From Leifsonia shinshuensis (lineage in GTDB: Bacteria; Actinomycetota; Actinomycetes; Actinomycetales; Microbacteriaceae), in assembly GCF_031456835.1 (NCBI RefSeq), contig NZ_JAVDVK010000001.1, positions 2,356,001-2,420,000 of the forward strand: a stretch of DNA of 64,000 nucleotides, read 5' to 3'. Of the stretch, positions 1-8,741 are shown piece after piece. The translations under genes and the position numbers were made by a program. The notes under the pieces were generated by a model. It made no database searches. It was not told the DNA's origin and saw nothing but the letters and a program-made list of their open reading frames with translations. Every line of letters begins with the position of its first letter. Position 1 is the stretch's first letter.

Positions 1-491
1 TGCTGGCCACATCGCTCTCGGCCATGCGCGGGCGCACCCCGCGGACCGACGACCTGCTCGTTCAGGCGCTGCGCATCGCGGACGAATACGGCCTGGTCTC
101 GGTGTTCCTGGATGCGGGCCCCGACACCACGTCGCGCATCCTGGGACTCGGGCTGCCCTCGCTGCCGCCGGTCGCGACCCAGGTGATCCGCTGCGCCTCG
201 ACGGCCGCACGGGCCGCGGACGGCGCCGGCCTGGCGGAGCCGCTCACCGACCGGGAGCGCGAACTCCTCGTCCTCCTCCCGACCGGTTTCACCAACACGC
301 AGCTCGCGGACCGCTACTTCGTGTCCGTCAACACCATCAAGAGCCACATGGCGCACCTCTACCGCAAGCTCGAGGTCTCCACCCGGAGCGGCGCCATCGA
401 GCGCGCGACGCTGCTCGGCCTCATCCGGCCCTGGTCGGACGGGGGGACATCGGCAGAGGGCGGGTTTGGCCCGGGGCGACGGACCGGGTAG
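1..491 (+). CDS. LuxR-family transcriptional regulator, C-terminal part (5' end outside window)
   Basis: The reading frame is open from base 3 and runs off the left edge, so only the last ~160 residues are visible. The C-terminal third (about 243-430) is a LuxR/GerE helix-turn-helix: it begins LTDRERELL and contains the recognition-helix pattern VSVNTIKSHMAHLYRKL. The part before it is alpha-helical and Ala/Leu-rich, like the end of the MalT-type helical domain, which suggests a large LuxR regulator. Its target cannot be told from the fragment. It ends at TAG 489-491, 50 bases before a tRNA gene. Confidence 0.85.
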   Translation, partial: LATSLSAMRGRTPRTDDLLVQALRIADEYGLVSVFLDAGPDTTSRILGLGLPSLPPVATQVIRCASTAARAADGAGLAEPLTDRERELLVLLPTGFTNTQLADRYFVSVNTIKSHMAHLYRKLEVSTRSGAIERATLLGLIRPWSDGGTSAEGGFGPGRRTG

Positions 492-509
492 TCTGGGCCA
501 CAGCCTCAC

Positions 510-530
510 ATCCCAGTGATTCACTGGGAT
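510..530. repeat. Perfect 10-bp palindrome between LuxR gene and tRNA-Gly
   Basis: ATCCCAGTGA and TCACTGGGAT flank a single T. It lies 18 bases after the LuxR stop and 10 bases before the tRNA. There is no T-run, so it may be a stem acting as a weak terminator or processing site for the upstream mRNA, or an operator. Confidence 0.45.
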
Positions 531-540
531 CCCGGGCCGC

Positions 541-614
541 GCGAGTGTAGTTCAATGGTAGAACCTCAGCTTCCCAAGCTGATAGCGCGGGTTCGATTCC
601 CGTCACTCGCTCCA
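541..614 (+). tRNA. tRNA-Gly, anticodon CCC (reads GGG), CCA encoded
   Basis: The cloverleaf folds completely. Acceptor GCGAGTG pairs with CACTCGC, the D-stem is GTTC/GAAC, and the anticodon stem TCAGC/GCTGA encloses the loop TTCCCAA, giving anticodon CCC. The T-stem GCGGG/CCCGT (one G-T pair) encloses TTCGATT. The discriminator base is T at 611 and CCA follows at 612-614. The fucose gene cluster starts only a few bases after the 3' end. Confidence 0.96.
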
Positions 615-618
615 CGTG

Positions 619-1635
619 TCACTTCCGGTTGTCACCTGCCGCCGGGATCAGACCCTCCTCGATCAGCCGGCTCCACAGCGCGGTTGGGATCGGCTTCTCC
701 ATCAGCTGCGCGTTCGCCGATATCTGCGCGGCCGTGTCCGCTCCCGTCACGACGGTGGTGACCGCCGGGTGCCGAAGCGGGAATTGCAGGGCGAGCTGCG
801 GCACTGTCACCCCGTACTCGCCGGCGACGTCCGCTATGCGGTTCGTGCGTGCCACCAGTGACTGCGGCGGCTGGGCGTAATCGAAATGCGCTCCGGGGCG
901 CGGCCGGTCGGTGGCCAGCAGACCGGAGTTGAACACGGCGGCGACGACCACCTGAACCCCGCGCTCCTCCGCCGCCGGCAGCAGGTCGCGTGCGGCGGAG
1001 TCGTCGAGCAGGGTGTAGCGGCCGGCGCACATGACCACGTCGAGGTCCGTCTCGCGGACGAACCGGGCGAGCATGGCCGACTGGTTCATCCCGGCACCGT
1101 AGGCGCGGATGACGCCCTGCGACCGCAGCTCGTCGAGGGCCGGGAACGCCGTGTCGAGCGCCTCCCGCTCGTGGTCGTCCGGGTCGTGGGCGAAGAGCAC
1201 GTCGATGCGGTCCACGTCGAGCCGGATGAGCGACTCCTCGACCGAGCGGAGGATGCCGTCGCGGGAGTAGTCGACCCGGCGGCGCGAGGTGGCCGGGGTG
1301 TCGAACAGGTTCGGGAGGTCGGTGTCACCGGGCCGGTAGTCCGGGTTGGGCTCCAGGAGGCGCCCGACCTTGGTCGACAGGATGTACTGGTCGCGCGGCA
1401 GGCCGCGGAGCGACTCGCCGAGCCTCCGCTCCGAGAGTCCCAGTCCGTAGTGCGGCGCGGTGTCGAAGTACCGGACGCCGGCCTCCCACGCGGCGGGCAC
1501 GATGCCGGGCCAGACGTCGTCCGGCCGGGCACTGTAGAGGTTGCCCAGCGCGGCCGCGCCGTACCCGAGGGGGCCGAGCGGCAGGCGCGCGGGACGGTCG
1601 GGCTCAGCCCGCGAGACGGAGGAAGGCGTCGGCAT
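619..1635 (-). CDS. Aldo/keto reductase, L-fucose (D-threo-aldose) 1-dehydrogenase type
   Basis: 338 residues of the aldo/keto reductase barrel. The catalytic tetrad is visible as D58 (YFDTAPHYG), Y63, K89 (STKVGR) and H150 (LFAHDP). The segment GLGLSERRLG after Y63 is typical of D-threo-aldose / L-fucose dehydrogenases, which oxidise the sugar C1 to the lactone with NAD(P). In this locus that would be step 1 of L-fucose breakdown: L-fucose to L-fuconolactone. The start is set by a strong GAGGAGGTG site 8 bases upstream, and the gene overlaps the end of the fucosidase gene by 32 bases. It is the last gene of the leftward operon. Confidence 0.88.
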   Translation of the reverse strand: MPTPSSVSRAEPDRPARLPLGPLGYGAAALGNLYSARPDDVWPGIVPAAWEAGVRYFDTAPHYGLGLSERRLGESLRGLPRDQYILSTKVGRLLEPNPDYRPGDTDLPNLFDTPATSRRRVDYSRDGILRSVEESLIRLDVDRIDVLFAHDPDDHEREALDTAFPALDELRSQGVIRAYGAGMNQSAMLARFVRETDLDVVMCAGRYTLLDDSAARDLLPAAEERGVQVVVAAVFNSGLLATDRPRPGAHFDYAQPPQSLVARTNRIADVAGEYGVTVPQLALQFPLRHPAVTTVVTGADTAAQISANAQLMEKPIPTALWSRLIEEGLIPAAGDNRK

Positions 1636-4018
1636 CCAGCGTCACCTCCTCGCCGGCGTCGAGCGGGACGCGGATGCGGCCCTCGTCCAGGCGGACGACG
1701 ACGTCGCCGCTCCCCGCGGTGCGCGTCAGCGTCGCGCTCGTGAGCGCGCCGCCATCCCAGGTGAGGTCGACGGTGATCCCCCCGCGGGCTCGCAGGCCGC
1801 GGACGGAACCCGCCCCCCAGCTCGGCGGCAGCGCGGGCAGCAGGACGAGCTCGCCGGCGTGGCTCTGCAGGAGCAGCTCCGCCAGTGCGGCGGGGAGCCC
1901 GAGGCTCACATCCACCTGGAACGGCGGGTGAGCGCGCAGGAACGTGGGCACGAGTCCTCCCCACGCCCACCGCTCCGCTCCGCGGAGCTCGGGGTCGCCG
2001 TCCGGCGGGAGGAACGTGCTGCGGAGGATCGCCTCGGCGCCCGCGCCGTCGCGGAGGCGGGCTCGGAGGGCGATCGACCACGTCCAGGGCCAGCCCTCGG
2101 CGGGATGCGCACGTCCGGACGCGAAGGCGGCGGCGGCCGCCGCGAGCGCGGGGTCGCGGTCGGCGTCGATGCGGCCGAGCGGATACAGCCCGACCAGGGC
2201 GGAGAAGTGACCGTGGGCGGGGTTCGGGTCGTCGCGGTCGACGTGCCACTCGCGGATGCGGCCGTCCGCGCCGACGGCGTCCGGTTCGATGCGGGGAACG
2301 GCGCGCCGCGCTCGGTCGACGACGTCGTCCTCCTCGCGCCCGAGGACGGCAGCGGCCTCCACCAGGTCGTCGAGCACCTGCGCGATCAGCGCACGGTCGA
2401 TCGCGGTCGCCCGGTCGATCGCCGCGACGCCGTCGCCGTGGACGAAGTGGTTCTCCGGCGAGGTGGAGGGGTTGGTCACGAGCCACGGGCCGCCCTCGTC
2501 GAGCAGCCAGTCGAGAGCGAAGGCGGCCGCGCCGTGGAGGATCGGCCAGGCCCGGTCCCGCAGCCAGCTGGAGTCGAGGGTGAAGCGGTAATGCTCCATC
2601 AGGTGCGTGGTCAGCCAGGTGCCACCGGTCATCCAGACCGCCCAGGCGGGGTCGCCGTGACCGCGGCCGACGGGGAGCGGCCATCCCCAGAGGTCGGTGT
2701 TGTGGTGGCCGACCCAGCCTCTGGCGCCGTAGAGGGCTTCGGCGGCGATCGCGCCGGTCTCGGCCATGACCTCCACGAGGTGGACGAGCGGCTCGACCGT
2801 CTCCCCGAGTCCGGTCGTCTCGGCGGCCCAGTAGTGCATCGGCACGTTGATGTTGGTCGTGTAGTTCGACGACCAGGGCGGACGCAGGTCGTCGTTCCAC
2901 AGGCCCTGGAGGTTCACCGCGGGACCGCCCGGGCGCGAGGCGGAGACGAGCAGGTAGCGCCCGTACTGGAACAGCGCCGGAGCGATGGCCGCCTGGTCGT
3001 CGTCGGCTGTCAGCCGGTCGACGACCACGACCTCGGGCGTCCCCGCGAGACGCAGGGACGCTGCCGTGAGGAGCGGCCGCACGTCCGCGACGTGCCGGGC
3101 CAGCGCGTCCTCCGCTCCGCGGGCGACGGCGACCCGGGCGCGCGCCGTCGCCCGGTCGAGGTGCCGGTCGAGGCCGGGGACCGACGAGCGGTCGCGGAAC
3201 CAGTCCTCCGCCGCCGTCGAGGAGGCGAGCGCGAGTCGCACCGTGGTCGCACCCGTGATCTCCAGCCGGTCGCCGACGACGGTCTGCTGCCCGTCCGTCG
3301 TCACCGCCGTCACGGCCGCGGCGACGTTCTCCCAGCCGTCGACGACGCCGTCGGCGGGGTGTCCCGGGCGCGCCGGGTCGCCCGCCCAGCGGAACGGCGC
3401 CACATCCGTCTCGTGGAGCGGTGCGCCGTCCAGGGGCAGCTCGACGCCGAGTTCCAGGACGCCCGGCTCCACCCGCAGCGACCGCCGCCGCAGCCGGGTG
3501 GTCAGTTCGAGGGAGACGTCGAAGCGTCCTCCGTCGGCCGCCAGTTCGACCTGCAGCGCGTCGTCCGGGCGGCTCGCCCACACGCGGCGCGTGACCGAGA
3601 CGAGGTCGTTGGCGATGCGGTCCGTGTAGACGGCGTCCTCCAGGTCGAGTGTCCTCCCCTCGAAGGCGAGAGCGGCGCCGGCCGCAGAGAACCGCGCCCG
3701 CAGGTCGACATAGGGAAGGAACTCCTGGCTGTACGTCCCCTCGAACGCCCTGAGCATCCGATCGGCGTCGGCGAGGCGGTCCTCGCGCACCGCCCTCCGC
3801 ACCTCCTCCAGCGCCGCGGGGTCCGCGCCGGCGCGGACGAGGGCGTCGAGCTCGGCGCGCCAGGCGTCCGGGGCGCCGGACCAGACGGTTCCGTCGTTGA
3901 CCTGGAGATGGAGGCCGTCGGTGCCGGCGAGGATCATCGCGCCCAGCCGGCCGTTGCCGATCGGGGTGCCCTCGATCCATCGGGCGGGCGGCCCCTCCCA
4001 GCGCAACCGCCGGGTCAT
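1604..4018 (-). CDS. GH95 alpha-L-fucosidase (no signal peptide)
   Basis: 804 residues with the whole GH95 layout: N-terminal beta-sandwich (RWIEGTPIGNGRLGAM), linker, (alpha/alpha)6 barrel and C-terminal sheet. Residues matching the known active site of bifidobacterial 1,2-alpha-L-fucosidase are N389 and N391 (TTNINVPMHYW) and E522 (NPSTSPENHF). The family is an inverting 1,2-alpha-L-fucosidase; some members prefer alpha-L-galactose. No export signal is visible, so it probably acts on imported oligosaccharides. Its start overlaps the stop of the acetyl esterase gene by 4 bases (ATGA), showing translational coupling. Confidence 0.92.
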   Translation of the reverse strand: MTRRLRWEGPPARWIEGTPIGNGRLGAMILAGTDGLHLQVNDGTVWSGAPDAWRAELDALVRAGADPAALEEVRRAVREDRLADADRMLRAFEGTYSQEFLPYVDLRARFSAAGAALAFEGRTLDLEDAVYTDRIANDLVSVTRRVWASRPDDALQVELAADGGRFDVSLELTTRLRRRSLRVEPGVLELGVELPLDGAPLHETDVAPFRWAGDPARPGHPADGVVDGWENVAAAVTAVTTDGQQTVVGDRLEITGATTVRLALASSTAAEDWFRDRSSVPGLDRHLDRATARARVAVARGAEDALARHVADVRPLLTAASLRLAGTPEVVVVDRLTADDDQAAIAPALFQYGRYLLVSASRPGGPAVNLQGLWNDDLRPPWSSNYTTNINVPMHYWAAETTGLGETVEPLVHLVEVMAETGAIAAEALYGARGWVGHHNTDLWGWPLPVGRGHGDPAWAVWMTGGTWLTTHLMEHYRFTLDSSWLRDRAWPILHGAAAFALDWLLDEGGPWLVTNPSTSPENHFVHGDGVAAIDRATAIDRALIAQVLDDLVEAAAVLGREEDDVVDRARRAVPRIEPDAVGADGRIREWHVDRDDPNPAHGHFSALVGLYPLGRIDADRDPALAAAAAAFASGRAHPAEGWPWTWSIALRARLRDGAGAEAILRSTFLPPDGDPELRGAERWAWGGLVPTFLRAHPPFQVDVSLGLPAALAELLLQSHAGELVLLPALPPSWGAGSVRGLRARGGITVDLTWDGGALTSATLTRTAGSGDVVVRLDEGRIRVPLDAGEEVTLDADAFLRLAG

Positions 4019-4944
4019 GCGGCGCTCCCCGTCGAACCGAAGCGCTCACGCAGCACCGCGAGCGCACCCTGCCGGTCGTGCGTCCCGCCGGCTTCATGCC
4101 CGGCGGCGGGCCATTCCCGGAACACGACCGGTGCCGCGTAGGCCTCGGCGGCGGCGCGCGCGGTCTCGGGCGGGCAGATGTCGTCGGCGAGACCGTCGGT
4201 GATCCAGCCCGGCGCGGTGGCGTGGCGGGCGGACGTGACGCCGTCCACATACGCGAGGGTGCGCGCGACGGCGTCGGCGCGGTCGGGATGCTCGATGAGG
4301 TACTCGCGCAGCTCCAGCCAGGGACCCTGCGCTGCGAGCCGGACGCCGTCCGGCGCGTCGGTCAGGAACGGCGCCTGCGCGAGCACCGCGACGAGATCCG
4401 GGACCAGCGCGCCGACGCCCAGGGCGATCCCGCCACCCTGGCTGTTGCCGATCGCGGCGATGCGCGTGGCATCCACCTCGTCGAGCGCGCGGAGCGCGTC
4501 GACCGCGCGGGCCGCGTCCACGAAGACGCCCCGGTAATAAGAGGTGCGCGGGTCGAGGATCCCCTCCAGCAGGTGGCCGGTGCTGCCGCCGCCCTGCCCG
4601 TGGGTGTCGACGATCAGCTGGGCGAATCCGGCCGCCGGCCACGTGAGGTCGTCGATCGGCGACAGCCGGCCGGCGCCGTAGCCGTTCGCGTGCACGATGC
4701 CCGGCAGGGGCTCCGTGCGGTGATGCGGGAGCCGTAGCCAGCCGCGGACGCGACGGCCGTCGTACCCGCAGAAGGAAATGTCGAAGACGTCGACGGCGGT
4801 GAGGCCGGTGTCGACGGGTGCCAGGCGCAGGTCGAGCGGATGGCGGCGGGCGCCGGCGAGCGCCTCGTCCCAGAACTCCCTGTAGTCGTCGGGGGTCGGC
4901 AGCGGCTTGTGGCCGAGCACGGACGGGTGGGCGGGACGGCTCAT
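4015..4944 (-). CDS. CE7-like acetyl(xylan) esterase / cephalosporin-C deacetylase family hydrolase
   Basis: 309-residue alpha/beta hydrolase. Family signatures are visible in order: PIDDLTWP, RGVFVDAARAVD, nucleophile S168 in GNSQGGG, then D255 (ADDICPP) and H283 (AGHEAGG) completing the triad. CE7 enzymes remove acetyl groups from short sugars and oligosaccharides in the cytoplasm. It is coupled by 4-base overlaps to the enolase-superfamily gene upstream and the fucosidase gene downstream, so it probably deacetylates the same imported glycans; the galactose carrying fucose in plant xyloglucan is often O-acetylated. The exact substrate is inference. Confidence 0.85.
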   Translation of the reverse strand: MSRPAHPSVLGHKPLPTPDDYREFWDEALAGARRHPLDLRLAPVDTGLTAVDVFDISFCGYDGRRVRGWLRLPHHRTEPLPGIVHANGYGAGRLSPIDDLTWPAAGFAQLIVDTHGQGGGSTGHLLEGILDPRTSYYRGVFVDAARAVDALRALDEVDATRIAAIGNSQGGGIALGVGALVPDLVAVLAQAPFLTDAPDGVRLAAQGPWLELREYLIEHPDRADAVARTLAYVDGVTSARHATAPGWITDGLADDICPPETARAAAEAYAAPVVFREWPAAGHEAGGTHDRQGALAVLRERFGSTGSAA

Positions 4945-6029
4945 GCGGCGAACCTCTCGAGGTCGGCCGGGTACTCGAGCCCGGCGGGAAGGGCGATGCC
5001 CGGTGTTGTCGGTGCGTGCAGCATCCCGTCGGCGTCCACGGCGGGCTCACGGCGGACCGGGTGCGATGTGACGAGCGACTCGTAATAGGTCGTGTTGGAG
5101 ATCGCCATGCACAGATGATGGGTCGGGATGTCCGAGCCGTGCACCTCGGCGCGCAGGAGGAACGAGTCGGCGAGGTGTGCGGTGCGCATGGCGCCGGTGA
5201 TGCCGCCACGCAGGTTCGTGCTCGTGCGGACGCCGAAGGTGGCGGCGCCGGCACGGATGAAGTCGGCGGAGTCGAAGTGCGCGCCGTCCGAGGTCTCCCC
5301 GACGAGCAGCGAGATCCGGACGGAGCGGGCCAGTGCCGCGTAGGCGCCCACGCTGAACTCGCGCATCGGCTCCTCGTACCAGAGGTATCCGGCGTCGGCG
5401 AGCGCGTCGCCGAGACGGATCGCGTCGGGCAGGTCGAAGCCCGCGGAGCCGTCGTACATCAGGGGGACCGCGTCGCCGACGTGCTCCCGCAGCGCGAGCG
5501 CGAGCTCCGCATCCCGGCGGGCGTCGCCCCACGCGTGCAGCTTGACGCCGCGATACCCGAGCGCGAGGGCCTGGTCGGCGACGTCGAGGAACTCGGGGAT
5601 GTCGGCGAACGTGCTCGTGGAGGCGTAGGCCGGGATCTCGGTGCGGAAGCCGCCGAGCAGGCGCCAGACCGGCTCGCCCTGCACACGGCCCGCCAGATCC
5701 CAGAGCGCCGTGTCCACCAGCCCGAGCACGTAGAGCGGGAGCTCGTGGATGCGGTCGAGCTCCCACACGCGGTGCCACAGCCACTCGCGCTGCAGCGGGT
5801 CCGCTCCGAGCAGCTCGGGGCGGAAGACGTTCTCCGCCAGGTACGAGAGCACTGCCCACGCCCCCGGCCGGGAGAGGAAGGCGACCCCCTCCGCACCCGC
5901 GTCGGTGCCGATCCTGAGGACCGCGCCGTCACCGGTCGCCGGGCTGCCGCTGAGGCCGTCCCGCCACCGGAACGGCGGGTCGGCGGGAGGCACGGCGACG
6001 CGGAACGCCTCCACGTGGGTGATCTTCAT
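4941..6029 (-). CDS. Enolase-superfamily sugar-acid dehydratase (mandelate racemase/muconate lactonizing type)
   Basis: 362 residues counted from the ATG at 6029, which has GGAG 5 bases upstream; an in-frame ATG at 6077 lacks a site. The N-terminal capping domain is followed by the barrel with metal ligands D193 (MYDG), E219 (WYEEP) and E245 (VGE). The candidate bases are K163-x-H165 (VKLHAWGD) and H297 (EVHGS). KxH instead of KxK makes it different from the two other enolase-superfamily enzymes in this locus. It probably dehydrates or isomerises an aldonic acid or lactone; the substrate is unknown. Its stop overlaps the CE7 gene start. Confidence 0.83.
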   Translation of the reverse strand: MKITHVEAFRVAVPPADPPFRWRDGLSGSPATGDGAVLRIGTDAGAEGVAFLSRPGAWAVLSYLAENVFRPELLGADPLQREWLWHRVWELDRIHELPLYVLGLVDTALWDLAGRVQGEPVWRLLGGFRTEIPAYASTSTFADIPEFLDVADQALALGYRGVKLHAWGDARRDAELALALREHVGDAVPLMYDGSAGFDLPDAIRLGDALADAGYLWYEEPMREFSVGAYAALARSVRISLLVGETSDGAHFDSADFIRAGAATFGVRTSTNLRGGITGAMRTAHLADSFLLRAEVHGSDIPTHHLCMAISNTTYYESLVTSHPVRREPAVDADGMLHAPTTPGIALPAGLEYPADLERFAA

Positions 6030-6046
6030 CGAGAGCTCCAGGGATG

Positions 6047-6079
6047 GGGTGGGCCGGGACGCGGAGTCCCGGCCCACCC
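6047..6079. repeat. Perfect 14-bp inverted repeat with 5-base loop between operon genes
   Basis: Bases 6047-6060 and 6066-6079 are perfectly complementary and very GC-rich, and enclose GCGGA. It sits directly after the GH27 gene stop (6086) and just upstream of the ribosome-binding site of the next gene, with no U-tract on either strand. In the mRNA it would form a very stable stem, suited to protecting or tapering the upstream transcript rather than to full termination. Confidence 0.7.
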
Positions 6080-6085
6080 GGTGGA

Positions 6086-8653
6086 TCAGCGGACGGAGTA
6101 GCGGACGGCGTCGGTGCGCATCACGTCACCCGACTCCTTGACCGCCATGAAGGTGTGCGGCCCGGCGCGGAGCCCGGTCGCACTGAACAGCGTCTGCTGG
6201 GTGCGGCGGGTGTCGCTGTGAGTGTCGACGCGCTTGACGAGCTTGCCGTCGATGTACACGTCCACGACGCCCTGGTCGGGAGCGGTCGCGCCGATCCAGT
6301 CGACACCTGTCCCGGTGAAGACGTAGGACACCGAGGCGCCCGCGGTCTTCGTCGAGTGGACGTCGTCCAGGTAGTCGCCGCGGAACCCGACGTTCAGCGT
6401 GGTCGCTCCGACGGGCAGCGTCGCCAGGTACGTCGTGCTCAGCGTGACCGTCGACCCGGACACCGTGTAGTCGGTGCCCTTCGTGAGCGCCTTGCCGTTC
6501 GCCGTGATGCCGGTGAACTCGTCCGGGTCGCGGAGGACACCGAAGCTGGCCGCGGCCGGCGCCTTGGTGTCGAACGACACGGAGGACGGGTCGATCAGGT
6601 TCGGCTGGATCACGTCGAGCCGGTCGATCAGCATGAACTGCCCGGACTTCATGACCACGCGCAGCGTGTGCTGCCCGTTGGTCAGGTCGTTCGTCGTGAA
6701 CACGACCTGCTGCGCGGTGTGCGAAGCGGTCGGGATGTTGGCGCTGACCGTCTTCACCAGCTGCCCGTCGATGTACACGTCCGCGTCGCCCTCGGACGAG
6801 TCGAGCTCGGTGTAGTACGAGATGCCGGTCCCGGTGAAGGTGTACGAGAACGAGTCGCTGCCCGGGTGCTCGGCGTAGTGGACATCGTCCTGGTAGTCGC
6901 CGAAGTTGCGCCCGTTGCTGTACCCCCACTGCCCGGAGTACGTGATCCCGGGGTCGGTGTCGTTGACGGTCGTGGTGCGGGTCGGGCCGGTGGGCGTGGA
7001 GGGCGCGGGCGAGCCCGTGTCCGTCACGTTCACGGTCAGCGGCTGGGAGGTCGAGGCGACCTCGGCCCCGCCGTTGCGGGTCCAGTCGCCGCCGTACTTC
7101 ATGCCGAGCGCGTCGTCGTTGACCGTGACGGTGGCTCCCTTGTCGGGCGTCACCTTCAGCAGCCGGACGCCGTGGATCGGCACGTCGGAGGCGGTGAAGC
7201 CGGTGGCGGCCTTGCCGAGGTTCTTGCGCGCCCACAGGTCACGGACCGTCGCCGACCCCTTCAGCCCGATGTCGGACCACTTCGCGCTCACGTCCGACTC
7301 CGATCGCCCGAGGTTGAACAGGGCGACGGTGTAGCTGCCGTCCGCGTTGAGGGCGTACCAGACCTGCTGCTTGGAGGTGGTGGAGACGGGACGCGCGGGC
7401 ACACCGGCCTGGTCCACGGCCACCACTTCGGGGTTGGTCAGCAGGTCGATCCCGAACTGGTCGAGGTTCGTCAGATCGTTGCCGGTGTACATCGGCGCCG
7501 CAGAGATCGCCCACAGCGTGGTGGCCGTCCGCCGCTCGTCCGGGGTCAGGCCGTCCATCTTGCCGTTGCCGACGTCGAGCGAGTCGAAGTCGTTCCACCC
7601 GCCGGGTCCGGCGTGACGCCACCAGTCGGCCGCGCGCGGGAACAGACGGTTGATGTTGTCCCACTGGGTGAGCGCCTCTCCGCCGCAGTAGCACTCGACG
7701 TCCCACTCCACGCGCCAGCCGTTGGCGTACTGCTTCCAGTAGTCGGCGTAGTTGATGTCGAGCGCCCACGAGATCTCGAACCAGATCTTGTGCGCCTTCA
7801 GCGCTTTCGACCACGCGGCGACGTCGTCGCGTGCGTCCACCGATCCGTCGCTGATGCCCGAACCGGGGGTGACGCTGTCGAACTTGACGAAGTTCACGCC
7901 CCAGGAGGCGAGCTGGTCGACGATGGAGTCGACGTACTTCTGGGAGCACGGGTTCGTGAAGTCGATGCGGTAGCCGATCTTCCAGTAGTCGGCCTGCTGC
8001 AGCGGCTGCTTCACGATGTCGTGGGTCGTGCAGCCCGGGGCGTTCGCGATGGGGTACGCCTTCTCGTACACGGCCGGGGAGATGCCCGGGATCAGGTACA
8101 CGCCGAACTTCTGGCCGTTCGCGTGGACGTGGTCGATCACCTTCTGCAGGCCCTGCGGGTAGAGCTTGGCGCTCGGGGTGGGGCGGCCGTTCCCGTCGAC
8201 CCCGTCGCTCCAGCCGGCGTCGACGTTGATGTGGTCGTAGCCGGCCTTCTGCAGCTTCGCGTGCATGGCGTCGGACTGGGCGATGAGCTGGTCGCCGGTG
8301 ATCCACTGCCCGTTCGTGTAGACCTGCATGCTGTAGCTGCTCCAGCCCATGTAGGGCTTCTGCGCCCAGGGGTCGCCGGTCGTGGCAGGAGGCTGGATGG
8401 GGGTGGGGACGTCGGCGGACTTGGCGGACGCCTTGGTGGACGCCTTCGCGGTCGGTGATGCGGTGGGCGACGGGGTTCCGGTCGGCGACGGCGTCGCCGT
8501 CGGCGACTCGGTCGGCGTCGGTGTCGCGGTCGTCGTGGGCGGCGGCGTCGGCGACGCGGTGGCGGGCAGCGCGGCGGCCGCCACCAGTCCCAGCGCCGCG
8601 ACCGTCACGGCCGCAGCCTGCAGGCCGCGACGCGCACGTGTCATGCGGGTCAT
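6086..8653 (-). CDS. Secreted GH27 alpha-galactosidase with C-terminal accessory modules
   Basis: 855 residues from the ATG at 8653 (AGGAAG upstream). Residues 1-33 are a signal peptide (RARRGLQAAAV..., cut near ATASP), followed by a Thr/Pro/Ser linker to about 90. The GH27 catalytic barrel spans about 99-430: YMGWSSYS, nucleophile D259 (VKFDSV), likely acid/base D318 (RVEWDVE), GGWNDFDSLDVG. After the family's C-terminal sheet come a beta-sandwich module (GDYQDDVHYAEH), an Ig-like X2 module (GTDYTVSGSTVTLS) and a second copy of the sandwich module (GDYLDDVHSTKT). It cleaves terminal alpha-galactose outside the cell; the modules probably bind polysaccharide. Confidence 0.9.
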   Translation of the reverse strand: MTRMTRARRGLQAAAVTVAALGLVAAAALPATASPTPPPTTTATPTPTESPTATPSPTGTPSPTASPTAKASTKASAKSADVPTPIQPPATTGDPWAQKPYMGWSSYSMQVYTNGQWITGDQLIAQSDAMHAKLQKAGYDHINVDAGWSDGVDGNGRPTPSAKLYPQGLQKVIDHVHANGQKFGVYLIPGISPAVYEKAYPIANAPGCTTHDIVKQPLQQADYWKIGYRIDFTNPCSQKYVDSIVDQLASWGVNFVKFDSVTPGSGISDGSVDARDDVAAWSKALKAHKIWFEISWALDINYADYWKQYANGWRVEWDVECYCGGEALTQWDNINRLFPRAADWWRHAGPGGWNDFDSLDVGNGKMDGLTPDERRTATTLWAISAAPMYTGNDLTNLDQFGIDLLTNPEVVAVDQAGVPARPVSTTSKQQVWYALNADGSYTVALFNLGRSESDVSAKWSDIGLKGSATVRDLWARKNLGKAATGFTASDVPIHGVRLLKVTPDKGATVTVNDDALGMKYGGDWTRNGGAEVASTSQPLTVNVTDTGSPAPSTPTGPTRTTTVNDTDPGITYSGQWGYSNGRNFGDYQDDVHYAEHPGSDSFSYTFTGTGISYYTELDSSEGDADVYIDGQLVKTVSANIPTASHTAQQVVFTTNDLTNGQHTLRVVMKSGQFMLIDRLDVIQPNLIDPSSVSFDTKAPAAASFGVLRDPDEFTGITANGKALTKGTDYTVSGSTVTLSTTYLATLPVGATTLNVGFRGDYLDDVHSTKTAGASVSYVFTGTGVDWIGATAPDQGVVDVYIDGKLVKRVDTHSDTRRTQQTLFSATGLRAGPHTFMAVKESGDVMRTDAVRYSVR

Positions 8654-8741
8654 GCGTTCTTCCTCTCTGAAGAGCCCGGCGCTCGGCGTCAGGCGGTGAT
8701 GCGGTGGGCCGTCTATGGGAGCGGGAGTGCGTCCGGCCGGG

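Noticed and set aside
541..614. tRNA-Gly as an attachment site of an integrated element
   Set aside because: No integrase gene and no duplicate of the tRNA 3' end were found within the window; kept only as a positional remark.
1086..4250. Very long open frame antisense-shifted to the GH95, CE7 and AKR genes
   Set aside because: It is composed of Arg/Pro/Ala-rich low-complexity sequence, the usual by-product of high-GC codon use in another frame, and covers three genes with intact family motifs.
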